Assembly: GCF_000787855.1 (NCBI RefSeq)
Contig: NZ_BBPQ01000044.1
Coordinates: 1 to 64,000 of the forward strand
DNA from: Streptacidiphilus anmyonensis
GTDB lineage: Bacteria; Actinomycetota; Actinomycetes; Streptomycetales; Streptomycetaceae
Direction: 5' to 3'
DNA: 64,000 nucleotides
Shown piece by piece: positions 10,451-19,074 of the stretch; the stretch's first letter is position 1, and each line of letters begins with the position of its first letter. The notes beneath the pieces are model-generated. The model made no database searches. It saw nothing but the letters and a program-made list of their open reading frames with translations, and was not told where the DNA came from. A program made the position numbers and the translations under genes.

Positions 10451-11844
10451 TGCAGGAACCTCCGGAAGTGCAGGCGGCCCCTGGCGGGCAGCAGGTGGTC
10501 GAGGACGTCGTCGGCCAGGATCCGGCCGAGGGGACGCCGGTCCTCGTCGACGACCAGGAGCGAGGAGGCGCGTGAGGCGACCAGCCGCGCGGCCACGTCC
10601 CCGAGCCGGGTGTGCGCGTCCACCGCCTCGTCGCGGGTGAACTGGCTCAGCCAGTCCGCGATCTCGCCGATCGTGGTGCGGTCCTCGGCGACGGTCAGGT
10701 CGAACAGCGGGATGTCGGCCAGCAGCCGGCCGTCGTCGGCGACCAGCGCCACCGCGTCGATCTCGGCGCGGTGCTCGGCGGAGGTGGCCAGCTCGGCGCG
10801 GATCTCCGCCACGGTCTGCTCGCGCAGGGCGGTGACCAGGCGGGTCGTCATCGAGCCGCCCGCGGTGTCCTCGGGGTAGGCCAGCAGCTCGCGCAGCTGG
10901 GCCGCCTCGTCGTCGCCGATCCGGGTGAGCAGCTGCTCGCGCTCGTCGTGCTGCAGGTCGCGCAGCGCCTCGGCGGCCTCGTCCGGCTCCATCTCCTCGA
11001 CCAGGCGGGCGGCGCTCTCCGGAGGGGCCTCGCGCAGCAGGTTCTCCAGCTCGGCGGGCTCCATCTCCTCCAGCGCGTCGGCGGCGTGCCCGGGGTCGAG
11101 CATGGCCAGCAGCTGCTGGCGCTCGGAGCGGCCGAGGTCCTCCAGCAGGTCGGCCAGCTCGGAGGGGCGCAGCCGGTGCAGGGCGGAGCGGGACGCGTTG
11201 AGCCGCACCTCGGCCGGGCCGTCGGTGGCGTTCTCGGCGAAGGGGGCGACAGTCTGCCAGTCGACCACTCGTTCGGGTGTAGCCCGCGTCTGCCAGCGCT
11301 TCGGGCCGAGCCGCCGAAGTAGGGTGGGGAGGCTGACATCGACTCCCACCAACAGCACCCGGCCGCCGACGGGCGCGAGGTAGAGGTCGGCCGCGCGGTT
11401 CACCTGCACGCCGTCCACGTCGACCAGTTGATGGTCCAGCACATCGCGCCCGAGCAGCACCTCGCCCGGGCGGCGGACGAAGTCGGTGAGGTCCATCCGG
11501 GCGCTCTTGAGCTGCACCCGGTCCGCGCGGATCTGCCCGATCGCGGAGGCGGCGAGGAACGAGCGGCGGCGTCCGACGCGGACGACCAGACCCGTGACGG
11601 GCGGGTAGGGCTCGTTGCCGTACAGCCGCGCGACGACGTCGACGACGCGGCCGACCTCGTCGCCCACGGGATTGAGCACCGGGCGACCGGTCAGGCCGGC
11701 GAGGGAGACGAGGGCCTCGCGCACGGCGCGTGAGGCGGTGGCCTGGCGGACCAGCTGTACGCGTCGGCCGCGCAGCCGCGCCGTCGTGCCCGTGAGCAGG
11801 GCGGACGAGCTCGGGCCGGCGTTGGACGAGGTGGTGGAAGGCAT
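10447..11844 (-). CDS. PRC-barrel / MgtE N-domain / CBS-domain protein without membrane domain
   Basis: Soluble protein of 465 residues. PRC-barrel-like segments occur at about 50-110 and 125-185, followed by an MgtE intracellular N-domain superhelix at about 225-330 ending in YPEDTAGGSMT, and paired CBS domains at about 335-460. In true MgtE channels these cytosolic domains sense Mg2+ and gate a membrane domain; here the membrane domain is absent. The stop overlaps the start of the Nramp-like transporter. Inference: a detached Mg2+ sensor or gate acting on that transporter. The ATG at 11844 begins MPSTTSS. Confidence 0.85.
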   Translation of the reverse strand: MPSTTSSNAGPSSSALLTGTTARLRGRRVQLVRQATASRAVREALVSLAGLTGRPVLNPVGDEVGRVVDVVARLYGNEPYPPVTGLVVRVGRRRSFLAASAIGQIRADRVQLKSARMDLTDFVRRPGEVLLGRDVLDHQLVDVDGVQVNRAADLYLAPVGGRVLLVGVDVSLPTLLRRLGPKRWQTRATPERVVDWQTVAPFAENATDGPAEVRLNASRSALHRLRPSELADLLEDLGRSERQQLLAMLDPGHAADALEEMEPAELENLLREAPPESAARLVEEMEPDEAAEALRDLQHDEREQLLTRIGDDEAAQLRELLAYPEDTAGGSMTTRLVTALREQTVAEIRAELATSAEHRAEIDAVALVADDGRLLADIPLFDLTVAEDRTTIGEIADWLSQFTRDEAVDAHTRLGDVAARLVASRASSLLVVDEDRRPLGRILADDVLDHLLPARGRLHFRRFLQ

Positions 11845-12359
11845 GGCGGTGACACCCCCAGTTACCCGCGCGAAGGCGGATCAGGGCGGCACGAAGACGG
11901 ACGGCCTCAGGCGCGGGCCCAGGGCGCGGCGGCGGGCGCGGTCTGTGGGGAGACGCCTACCGGCGCGGGGCGGCCGACTTCGAGCAGCGGGAGAAGGCGG
12001 AGGACGAGGTGGGAACTGGGTGGGGCTGACTATGGCCCGGACTACTGTCCACGTTTCGCCTCCTTCCGATCGGGGACGCCGCACATGAGTGCGTGTTCGC
12101 GTCGCTGCGAGTCGGCGGTCTGGGGTGCCGTCGGTCTTGGGTGCCGTCGGCCTGCGATGCCGTCGGTCTGCGGTGCCGTTGACACAATGACAGGTCGACA
12201 CGGTGACAACCGGCCGGATTCTACCCAGGTGGAGCTGCAGCACGCCATTGGTCCAGCTCCAGGCCCGCTCGGGGCCCGAGTGGCAGCACGTCGAACGGGG
12301 AACCAGACTGTCATGGACGGGCGTGGAACGTGGTGGAAGCGTCGACACGGAGGAGAGAA
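11845..12359. other. 515-bp intergenic region with divergent promoters
   Basis: Gene-free stretch between the MgtE-like gene (minus) and yccF (plus). No convincing open frame is seen; the frames present have poor codon use. It must hold two divergent promoters. The only structure seen is the 16-bp tandem repeat at 12114-12177. Confidence 0.6.
12114..12177 (+). repeat. Four tandem 16-bp units
   Basis: Imperfect tandem repeat with a 16-bp period. Units start at 12114, 12130, 12146 and 12162; the consensus is GTCGGTCTGCGGTGCC. It lies in the divergent promoter region upstream of yccF. It may be a slippage product or a repeated protein-binding site. Confidence 0.8.
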
Positions 12360-12761
12360 GTGAAGCTGATCAACTTCGTCCTGAACGTCATCTGGCTCGT
12401 CTTCTGCGGCCTGTGGATGGCGCTCGCCTACGTGGTCGCCGGGATCATCTGCGCGATCCTGATCATCACGATCCCCTGGGCGATCGCTTCCTTCCGGCTC
12501 GCCATGTACGTGCTGTGGCCGTTCGGACGGACGACGAGGGTGCGCGACGACGCCGGCGCCGCCTCCTGCGCGGGAAACGTGGTCTGGTTGATCTTCGCGG
12601 GCTGGTGGCTGGCCATCGGCCACATCGCCACCAGCATCGCGCTGGCCGTCACGATCATCGGGATCCCGTTCGCCTGGGCGAACCTGAAGCTGATCCCGGT
12701 CTCGCTGATGCCGCTCGGCCGCGAGATCGTCTCGACCGAGGACCGTTTCGCCGGCTGGTGA
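12360..12761 (+). CDS. yccF: YccF domain-containing inner membrane protein
   Basis: Small membrane protein (133 residues) with the duplicated YccF (DUF307) arrangement. The two similar halves each carry the pattern NVIW/NVVWL followed by TIPWA/GIPFAWA, with about four hydrophobic segments. Molecular function is not established for this family. The GTG start is chosen for the strong GGAGGAGAG site just upstream (12349-12357). It is monocistronic and convergent with the mismatch glycosylase gene. Confidence 0.9.
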   Translation: MKLINFVLNVIWLVFCGLWMALAYVVAGIICAILIITIPWAIASFRLAMYVLWPFGRTTRVRDDAGAASCAGNVVWLIFAGWWLAIGHIATSIALAVTIIGIPFAWANLKLIPVSLMPLGREIVSTEDRFAGW

Positions 12762-12816
12762 GCGCGGCGCGGCGCAGGCGGGGCCCAGGTGGGGCACAGG
12801 TGGGGCGCAGACGGGG

Positions 12817-13371
12817 TCAGCCCTCGACGGCCTCGCGCAGGCGGCGGAACTCCGCCGCGATGCCGTCCAGGGTGTAGTGGGCGTTGAGCCCGCTCGGGTT
12901 GGGCAGCAGCCAGACGCGGGTGGCCTCCGTCGCGCCGCCGAGCCCGAGCTCCTGCGGTCCGACGGTGGCCCTCGGCCGGCCGAACGCCGCCCGGTAGGCC
13001 CCGATGCCCAGAACGGCGAGCGCTCTCGGCTGCCACCGTTCCACCCGCTCGACCAGCGCCTTGCCGCCCAGCCGGTACTCCTCGGCGGTCAGTTCGTCCG
13101 CCTTGGCTGTGGTGCGGGCCACCACGTTGGTGATGCCGAGCCCCAGCCCGAGCAGTTCGCCCTGCTCCTCCGGCCGCAGCTGACGCGGTGTGAAGCCGCC
13201 GCGGTGCAGCGCCGGCCAGAACCGGTTGCCCGGTCGGGCGAAGTGGCGGCCGGTCGCGCCCGACCAGAGCCCCGGGTTGATGCCGCAGAACAGCACCCGC
13301 AGGTCGGGTCCGATCACGTCGTCGATGATCGCGTCCTGCGCGGCGGCCAGCTGTTCGGCGGTGGGTTTCAC
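12817..13371 (-). CDS. mug: G/U mismatch-specific DNA glycosylase (Mug/TDG family)
   Basis: DNA repair enzyme of the uracil-DNA glycosylase superfamily (184 residues) that removes uracil or thymine mispaired with guanine. The Mug-family motif GINPGLWS is at residues 30-37, with the catalytic Asn in INPG. The helix-insertion motif NPSGLN is at 158-163. Length is normal for the family. It stands alone between yccF and the HTH gene, with convergent or short gaps on both sides. Confidence 0.92.
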   Translation of the reverse strand: MKPTAEQLAAAQDAIIDDVIGPDLRVLFCGINPGLWSGATGRHFARPGNRFWPALHRGGFTPRQLRPEEQGELLGLGLGITNVVARTTAKADELTAEEYRLGGKALVERVERWQPRALAVLGIGAYRAAFGRPRATVGPQELGLGGATEATRVWLLPNPSGLNAHYTLDGIAAEFRRLREAVEG

Positions 13372-13404
13372 GTGCCCCAGTCTGCACCGGCCGGCGTGCG
13401 GGCC

Positions 13405-14715
13405 CTACTCGTCGACCGAGGTGTGGGACCAGGCGGTGCCGTCGTAGAAGTAGGCCGGGTCGCCCTGGAGGCCGACGGTGCGGAAGGGCCGGCCCTGGGA
13501 CGTGATCGGCAGCTGCCCCTGCCGGTCGCCGCTGCTCCAGGACAGCTCGAGGTACCAGCTGACGTCCCGGCCCACGGTGCTCGCGTCCACGTCCAGGACC
13601 TGCGGGTCGCCGGCCGAGACCTGGTAGGGGAAGTTCGTGACCGTGGCCGTCACGCCGTTGCCGACATAGCCCGCCACGGGCGTGGTGCGCGGCACCGGCT
13701 GGTCGAGGTTCACCGCGAAGGACGCCGGGTCGAGCCCGCCGCCGCAACCGGAGCCGGGGGTGAAGGCGTTCCCCTTCGGCGCGGGCTTGCTGCTGATCAC
13801 GTGCACGAAGAGCGCGTGCAGCACGACCGGCTGCCCGTTCGTGCTCTGCACCGTCAGCTGCAGCCGCAGGTGCCCGCCCGGGACCCCGCCGAGGGCGGAC
13901 GCCCACGCGCCGGTCTGCTCCAGCGACGGCGGCGGCGGGACCTTGCCCGGCTGCTGCTGCATCAGGAACCACTGGCCGCACTGCATGTCCCAGTTGTCGG
14001 CCAGGACGTTGACCGAGATGAGCGGCTGACCGTTGCCGGCGCCGCTTTGGCCGCCTCCGGCGCTCGCCGAGGTGGAGGGGGTTCCGTTCGCAGAGCTCGG
14101 GGAACCGGATGAGGACGCGGACGCCGTCGCCGAGGCGTCCGGGGGTGGACCGGATGGGCCGGTGGCACCGGTGGCACCGGCCGCACCTGTCGAGGCGCGG
14201 AGCGCGAGCGGGGTGGTGGCGCCGGTGTTCTGCGCGCCGCCGCCCGCGCCTCCTCCGTGGAGGGCGACCGGTAGGGCGGCGACGGTGGCGAGCCCGGCGA
14301 CTGCGGCGACGGTGCTGAGGACGAGCACGGACCGCCGCGGCCGGCGCAGCCGCGGCAGCCGCTGCAGAACGTGGGCATCGACCGGCTCGGCCGTGCCGGG
14401 TGCGCTCTCGACCACCTCGGGTGCGACCGTGGACAGGGGTTCCGGCTCCTCTGCCGCCCGCTCGGGCTCGCGACGCGCGGCGTCCGCCAGCAGCCAGCGG
14501 CGGTGCAGGATCACGAGTTCGTCCGGCGTCGCCCCGCACAGGCGCGCGAGGCGCTCGACCGGGGCGTAGTCGGTGGGGACCGCGGCGCCGTTGCAGTAGC
14601 GGTGCAGCGTGGAGGTGCTGACGTGCAGCCGGGTGGCGAGCTGGCCGTAGCTGCGTCCCGAACGCTCCTTCAGTTCGCGCAGCAGCGCCGCGAAATCCTC
14701 GATGCGCGTGGCCAT
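13405..14715 (-). CDS. Membrane-anchored XRE-type helix-turn-helix protein
   Basis: 436 residues. An N-terminal XRE/HTH domain (about 5-65, with SYGQLATRLHVSTSTLHRY as recognition region) is followed by an acidic linker, one transmembrane helix (about 129-152), a Ser/Ala/Gly/Thr-rich linker and an extracytoplasmic C-terminal domain of unknown fold with Cys residues. This layout is common in streptomycetes, with DNA binding inside and a sensor-like region outside. The start MATRIED is preferred over an upstream start because it places the HTH at the N-terminus. It is divergent from the DUF4232 lipoprotein gene. Confidence 0.82.
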   Translation of the reverse strand: MATRIEDFAALLRELKERSGRSYGQLATRLHVSTSTLHRYCNGAAVPTDYAPVERLARLCGATPDELVILHRRWLLADAARREPERAAEEPEPLSTVAPEVVESAPGTAEPVDAHVLQRLPRLRRPRRSVLVLSTVAAVAGLATVAALPVALHGGGAGGGAQNTGATTPLALRASTGAAGATGATGPSGPPPDASATASASSSGSPSSANGTPSTSASAGGGQSGAGNGQPLISVNVLADNWDMQCGQWFLMQQQPGKVPPPPSLEQTGAWASALGGVPGGHLRLQLTVQSTNGQPVVLHALFVHVISSKPAPKGNAFTPGSGCGGGLDPASFAVNLDQPVPRTTPVAGYVGNGVTATVTNFPYQVSAGDPQVLDVDASTVGRDVSWYLELSWSSGDRQGQLPITSQGRPFRTVGLQGDPAYFYDGTAWSHTSVDE

Positions 14716-14889
14716 TCCACTCTCCCCTCGTCCCGCGACGCCGTTCCAGGCGACGCCATCATCGCAGCTCAGGGCGGCAGAAACGTTCCAGCGTCCCTGA
14801 CTGTCGCGAGACTGTGGCATCCGGGACGGATCAGGCCCGACGGTGGTGTCGCAAGCCAGTCGACGATCACACAGCGAAGGTCAGCCACC

Positions 14890-15648
14890 ATGTCGATGAA
14901 GTCCGCTCTCACGTCCGCCGCCGTCCTCACCCTGGGGGCGCTCGCCCTCACCGCCTGCCAGGCGGGTACGACGGGGACGGCGGGCGGGTCCTCGCCGTCC
15001 TCCGTCGCGTCGAGCCCCGCGTCCGGCACCGCCGGGGCCTCGTCGGGCACGTCCGGCAGCACCTCCGGTCAGCCGGTCTCCGCCTCGTCCGGGCCCGCCT
15101 CGTCGAGCGGCGGCAGCACGGGCGGCTCCGGCGGGACGGGTGGTTCCGGTGGTTCCGGTGGTGACGCGACGAGCGACAGCTACGCCTACAAGCACCCCTG
15201 CGCGCCGCAGCAGCTCTCGGTGCACGTCGTCCGGCGCTCGGCCGCGCCGTCCCAGCGGGTGATCGAGGTCATCAACAACGGGTCGCGCTCCTGCGGCCTC
15301 AGCTACTTCCCGCAGGTCTCGCTGGACAACGCACAGGCGGCGGACGGCAGCCAGGCGGTCAGGCCGCTGATCCCGAGCGGCCTCGGCGGCGCTCCCGCCT
15401 TCCCCGTCTACGCGGGCCGGACCGCCTACGCCGTCATCGACCTCGACCCGAGCGGCGCGACCACCGGCACGGTGGCGGGCGTCAACGAGCTCAACGTCCT
15501 CGCGGACGGCGACCACATGCCGAACGCGGCCACGTTGAACTTCCCGCTCGGCGACGGCGCGCTCGTGCTGAAGCCGAAGCTCGGCCTCTACCGCGACAAC
15601 GTCGCGGACGCCGTCAGCTCGATGCAGTCCGCGGACCACCAGTCCTGA
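14890..15648 (+). CDS. DUF4232 domain-containing lipoprotein
   Basis: Secreted lipoprotein of 252 residues. A basic start and hydrophobic signal run into the lipobox LTAC (Cys23). A long Ser/Gly/Thr-rich spacer (about 25-95) precedes a C-terminal DUF4232 domain with the features CAPQQLSVHVV, CGLSYFPQV and YAGRTAYAVIDL. The function of DUF4232 is unknown. Such proteins sit on the outer face of the actinobacterial membrane. The ATG at 14890 is chosen because it directly precedes the signal sequence. Confidence 0.87.
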   Translation: MSMKSALTSAAVLTLGALALTACQAGTTGTAGGSSPSSVASSPASGTAGASSGTSGSTSGQPVSASSGPASSSGGSTGGSGGTGGSGGSGGDATSDSYAYKHPCAPQQLSVHVVRRSAAPSQRVIEVINNGSRSCGLSYFPQVSLDNAQAADGSQAVRPLIPSGLGGAPAFPVYAGRTAYAVIDLDPSGATTGTVAGVNELNVLADGDHMPNAATLNFPLGDGALVLKPKLGLYRDNVADAVSSMQSADHQS

Positions 15649-15720
15649 AGGTCCGGGCCGACGCCGGGCGCCTCGCGGCGGATCGTCGCCGGCAGCGTGC
15701 GCCCGGTCGGCCGAACGACG

Positions 15721-15779
15721 AGGGCACAACGAGGGCGGCAGCGGAGTCGGCCCCGGCCCGGATGCCCTCGTTGTGCCCT
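15721..15779. terminator. Bidirectional terminator hairpin
   Basis: Perfect 16-bp inverted repeat (15721-15736 with 15764-15779) around a 27-base loop, between the convergent DUF4232 and yajQ genes. It is likely to end transcription from both sides. Confidence 0.75.
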
Positions 15780-15858
15780 GCAGCCACCCCGTCAGTCACC
15801 CAGGGCCTGCCTGCCTGCATGAATGCATACCTGCGTTTGCGCAGGTCAGGGCGATGAT

Positions 15859-16347
15859 CTAGCGGTAGTTCACGAACTGGACGGCGAAGTCCAGGTCCTT
15901 GCCGCGCAGCAGCGTCTGGACGGCCTGCAGGTCGTCGCGGCTCTTCGAGCTGACCCGCAGCTCCTCGCCCTGAACCTGGGCCTTGACGCCCTTGGGGCCC
16001 TCGTCCCGGATGATCTTGGCGATCTTCTTCGCGTTGTCCTGGGTGATGCCCTCCTGGATGGTCGCGAAGATCTTGTACTCCTTGCCGGAGAGCTGCGGGT
16101 CTCCCGCGTCCAGCGCCTTCAGTGAGATCCCGCGCTTGACCAGCTTGGTCTGGAAGACGTCGAGGATGGCCTTGACCCGCTCCTCGCCGTTGGCCTTCAT
16201 CTCGATCTTCTCGCCGGACCACTCGATGGAGGCCCCGACGTTCTTGAAGTCGAATCGCGTGGCGATCTCGCGGCCGGTCTGGTTGAGCGCGTTGTCGACC
16301 TCCTGCCGCTCGACCTTCGAAACGATGTCGAAACTGGAGTCGGCCAT
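15859..16347 (-). CDS. yajQ: YajQ family nucleotide-binding protein
   Basis: 162-residue YajQ (UPF0234) protein with the two ferredoxin-like halves of the family: start [18 protein letters not shown], then ATRFDFKN, and the end [11 protein letters not shown]. Homologues bind cyclic di-GMP or other nucleotides and act as regulatory adaptors; the role in streptomycetes is not established. The start MADSS is preferred over an in-frame ATG 51 bp upstream because it matches the family N-terminus. It lies next to tRNA-Tyr, a gene order also found in Streptomyces coelicolor. Confidence 0.94.
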   Translation of the reverse strand: MADSSFDIVSKVERQEVDNALNQTGREIATRFDFKNVGASIEWSGEKIEMKANGEERVKAILDVFQTKLVKRGISLKALDAGDPQLSGKEYKIFATIQEGITQDNAKKIAKIIRDEGPKGVKAQVQGEELRVSSKSRDDLQAVQTLLRGKDLDFAVQFVNYR

Positions 16348-16533
16348 GATGCTTGAGTCTCCTTGATTCCCTCGGGTCCCGTGCACCGGCCCGGGCACGG
16401 CGGTCGACCCAGCCTAGCCACCCGTCCGGCCTCCTGCCCGCCCCCCACACTGATCAACCGAGTGGCGAAGCACCCCCCACCATCAGGTATGGTTTACGAC
16501 GTCGGAGCGGGCGACCGCGAAGACACTATCCCT

Positions 16534-16614
16534 GGCGGGTTGCCCGAGCGGCCAAAGGGAGCAGACTGTAAATCTGTCGCGCAAGCTACGCAGGTTCGAA
16601 CCCTGCACCCGCCA
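16534..16614 (+). tRNA. tRNA-Tyr (GTA)
   Basis: 81-base class II tRNA. The acceptor stem GGCGGGT pairs with ACCCGCC (16607-16613), with discriminator A16614. The D-stem is CCC/GGG, the anticodon stem CAGA/TCTG holds GTA, a long variable arm is present, and the T-arm reads CAGGTTCGAACCCTG. CCA is not encoded. Its 3' part is the left attachment site of the element at 16565-21698, so the working gene now ends in element-derived DNA. Confidence 0.97.
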
Positions 16615-16625
16615 CGTGGAAGCCG
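16565..16625 (+). repeat. attL, 61-bp core repeat in tRNA-Tyr 3' end
   Basis: Identical over 61 bases to 21638-21698. It begins at the anticodon (ACTGTAAATC) and runs through the T-arm and acceptor stem into the flank ending GGAAGCCG. Bases to the left (GCAG against GGAC) and to the right (AGAGG against GAAGG) differ, defining the core. Confidence 0.92.
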
Positions 16626-16663
16626 AGAGGCCCCGGACCAGCACAAGCGGTCCGGGGCCTCTC
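16625..16663 (+). terminator. Terminator after tRNA-Tyr
   Basis: Perfect 15-bp stem (16625-16639 with 16649-16663) with a 9-base loop, directly after the tRNA. It lies mostly inside the element, so the element supplies its own terminator for the tRNA. Confidence 0.8.
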
Positions 16664-17004
16664 GCATGTCAGGTCCCCGGTGAACTCCGCCACGTACCGC
16701 TGTTCCCCGCCTCTTCTGGCACGTGGATGGCACGGCCGTGCTGGCGCCCCCGATAGGCTTGACCTGACCCTGCGCCGATCGGCAGACGCCCCTAATGCCG
16801 GTCCGTCTTTGTGGAGGGGGCCTGCCGTGTTCGAGCCGGGCCAGGGTGGGGATATCCCGTCACGGGCCTGAGCGGCCGAGGACGCGAGCGGATTTACAGA
16901 CCGCCCAGCAAACGAGGGGTCTAGCCTCCTGATCTGCACCGGGTCGTCTTGTGCCTGACGCGCCCGGGGCCTTGGTCCGCCCCTGGTCCGGATCTTGATG
17001 CCAG
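16664..17004. other. Left-end element DNA without a recognisable gene
   Basis: About 340 bp between the tRNA terminator and the first element gene. Open frames here are antisense to the tRNA or have poor codon use. No repeat or promoter is convincing. Confidence 0.5.
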
Positions 17005-17310
17005 TCAGTAGAAGGTGCGACTGGCTACCTCGGGCCGCGTACCAGTGCGCCGATACCGGGTCCACACGCCGAAGGCCGCTTGAAGAAAGGAGCGCCAGCC
17101 GTCAGCGTCTTGATTGCTCCACTCCTCGGTCTCCAGATTGACGCTCATCCCGTTCGGGACGGGCTCCCCAACCTCGTTGGACACTCGGAACAGGGCCTCG
17201 GGCAAACAGAAGAGCAGCCACCCGCTACGCCCACCATCCGACTCAGCCCAGGAGTACACCGCGCCAGCCTCCGTATCCGACACGAGACGAATCGCAATCG
17301 ACGCCGCCAC
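17005..17310 (-). CDS. Hypothetical protein of the element
   Basis: 101 residues, acidic, no signal peptide or membrane segment. It is rich in Trp and has a compact mixed pattern (VYSWAESDGG, GWLLFCLPEALFRV, WRSFLQAAFGVWTRY). The GTG start has an AAGGGG ribosome site. Size and composition resemble small immunity-type proteins and it neighbours a SUKH-like gene, but no family is recognised with certainty. Codon use is less GC-biased than in flanking chromosomal genes, in line with acquired DNA. Confidence 0.5.
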   Translation of the reverse strand: MAASIAIRLVSDTEAGAVYSWAESDGGRSGWLLFCLPEALFRVSNEVGEPVPNGMSVNLETEEWSNQDADGWRSFLQAAFGVWTRYRRTGTRPEVASRTFY

Positions 17311-17504
17311 GCTGCGCCCCTTCTGTTGCCCAGGGCAGGGAATCTAGCTCACAGGGCCGCATCGCCCACACCGAGGAGGCTCCGTCTAAGCAACTTGGGC
17401 TGACCTCGACTCCTGTACCTGTAGGAACGGGTGCTCTTCTCCCCGCTGGTGCCCTTGCCGCCCCTAGGCTCCCCGGTCGATCTGGCGCAGTTGTGGCACG
17501 GCTC

Positions 17505-17972
17505 TCAGAGAAGCCCATCAGCCATCTGCTCCAGGATGACCGACCACCAGTTTTCAGCGTCCGCCAATGCCAAGGGGTCAATCATCGAGATCCGCCTCTG
17601 GAGGTCATCCAGGGTCTGCGTGGCTTGATCCTCGTCACACTCGGCAGCCGCCTCGGAGAATTCGGCAAGGCATGAGCCATAGGCGCCCAGAGTAGCCACG
17701 AATGCATCGAGGGACCGGCTTACGAACCGGTTCGGAATCCGTTCGCTGGAACCGACTGGGACCGCGTGGAGGTGGCCGTCTTGGCTGCTGATGCAGAGGT
17801 TGGTGCCGCTGTCGTCACCGATCCAGGTCATGCCGGCGTCCTGGAGAGTTGCCTCGGATACATCCAGTGGCTTCGTGGTCACGAGCTCCCCGGGGAGGTC
17901 GAGCAAGGCCCCGCCTTCGTGATTGAGGCGGACGCTCAGATGCCGCATCGCCGCTTCCAATACCTCAGACAC
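17505..17972 (-). CDS. SUKH-4-like immunity protein
   Basis: About 155 residues from the GTG at 17972, which has GGAGG five bases upstream; an ATG at 18020 would add 16 residues. The pattern WIGDDSGTNLCIS, then NRFVSRSLDAFVATL, then DPLALADAENWWSVILEQM resembles SUKH-4 (SMI1/KNR4 superfamily) proteins, which neutralise polymorphic toxins. The N-terminal RFLTEVGLP-type region of typical members is only weakly recognisable. No toxin gene is seen nearby, so it may be an orphan immunity gene. Confidence 0.6.
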   Translation of the reverse strand: MSEVLEAAMRHLSVRLNHEGGALLDLPGELVTTKPLDVSEATLQDAGMTWIGDDSGTNLCISSQDGHLHAVPVGSSERIPNRFVSRSLDAFVATLGAYGSCLAEFSEAAAECDEDQATQTLDDLQRRISMIDPLALADAENWWSVILEQMADGLL

Positions 17973-18093
17973 AAAACCCTCCGGGTAATTCGTGTTCGCC
18001 TGGCCAGACAGCCTAATCATGCGGGCCTGCCCATATCGGGGGCTAAGTGGGGTGGTTCCTCCTCGATCGGGCAGCTCTGCCGCACCGGGGTTC

Positions 18094-18150
18094 TCCCAGG
18101 GCCGCCAGGCTCACGGCGTGACCCTTGGGCTTGGCCTGGCGGCCCTGGGA
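18094..18150. repeat. Perfect 17-bp hairpin
   Basis: Arms 18094-18110 and 18134-18150 are exact reverse complements (TCCCAGGGCCGCCAGGC type) around a 23-base loop. Strong enough for a terminator, but it also fits an origin-associated structure. It lies upstream of the SUKH-like gene, which reads away from it. Confidence 0.75.
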
Positions 18151-18389
18151 GGTTCCCGGTACGCCTCTGGTGCTCGGTCGGGGAGGTGCCGCCCCACGCC
18201 ACCACCCTTACCCCCCCACCTCCCGCACCATTTCGCCCTCGCTTCGAGCCTCCTTGAGAGGGCCGGGGTTTGGGGCAGAGCCCCATGGCGTCCGCCCTGC
18301 TGGCGGTGATGGTCGCGGCTGAGGAGTAGGGCGTCACGCTCGCGAAGGCGGGCCGCATGGTTGCTGCGTGCCTCCCGCCGAGGCGGCCC

Positions 18390-18789
18390 CGGTCCCGCCC
18401 CGACCCGACCGGCACCCTGGACGCACCCCGTACCCGTTCCGGCGGTGGGTGCTTGATGCAAATCGTCGGTGAGCTCAGCCATGCCGTCCCGGACTGTTGA
18501 TCCCCCAAGTCCTTCTTTGCTTGAGGGGGCGGCCACCGCCGGCGCGCGCTCGCCCGTACTTAAGGCTTGAGGGCGGGCGGGCGTCGGCGGATGGCCGACG
18601 CCCGCGTAGCAGCGTGAATGTCCAGACCGTGAGGTCGCCGATCAGTTATTCGCTCTGCCGTGAGTCCGTGGTGGCTGCTGCGGGACTCGTCCCGCGTCGA
18701 TTCCTGCTCTTCCTCGCCCTGCGGTTGGTTGAGTACGGGCCTGCGGGAGCGACCGGGGAGAGGGTGCCGATCGGGTCGGGGCGGGACCG
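18390..18789. repeat. Long-range inverted repeat, 29-bp arms
   Basis: 18390-18418 and 18761-18789 are reverse complements with a single mismatch in 29 bases, separated by 342 bp. The intervening DNA has no clear gene. Confidence 0.75.
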
Positions 18790-19074
18790 AGGCAGTCATC
18801 CGCGGGAAGGTCAGCGGGGACGACGGCGGGCGGTGCCGCGCGAGCGGAGCGAGCGCCTTAACTCAGTAGAGAAAGTCATCACAGCTCCCTGCCGGGCGCC
18901 CATGTCCGGTCTCGGGTGATGCTTGACACCGCTTTCCTCGGCTTGGCTGTGCGTGTCTGACGACGCGTATGGGGAGGCCGGGGCTGTGCTGGTGGAGTTG
19001 AGCGTGATCGAGCAGAGGCATGACGCGGTCAAGGAGGTGTCTGCTACATCGTCCAGACCTCGGGCGAGGGTCGA

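Larger units (their letters stand above)
17973..19074. other. 1.1-kb element region without a clear gene
   Basis: No frame has convincing coding character, though several open frames exist because of the base composition. It contains a perfect 17-bp hairpin (18094-18150) and two arms of a long-range inverted repeat (18390-18418 and 18761-18789). A stretch reading GGGTTTGGGGCAGAGCCCC lies near 18268. This could be the remnant of a replication or transfer region whose genes were lost. Confidence 0.45.

Noticed and set aside
16586-17065. Minus-strand open frame of 159 codons across the tRNA-Tyr end
   Set aside because: It runs antisense through the tRNA (giving the familiar spurious GAGFEPA ending) and has no coding character.
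18017-18508. Several overlapping open frames in the gene-free part of the element
   Set aside because: Frames on both strands overlap each other, none has consistent codon bias or a ribosome site, and they cross the hairpin and inverted-repeat arms.
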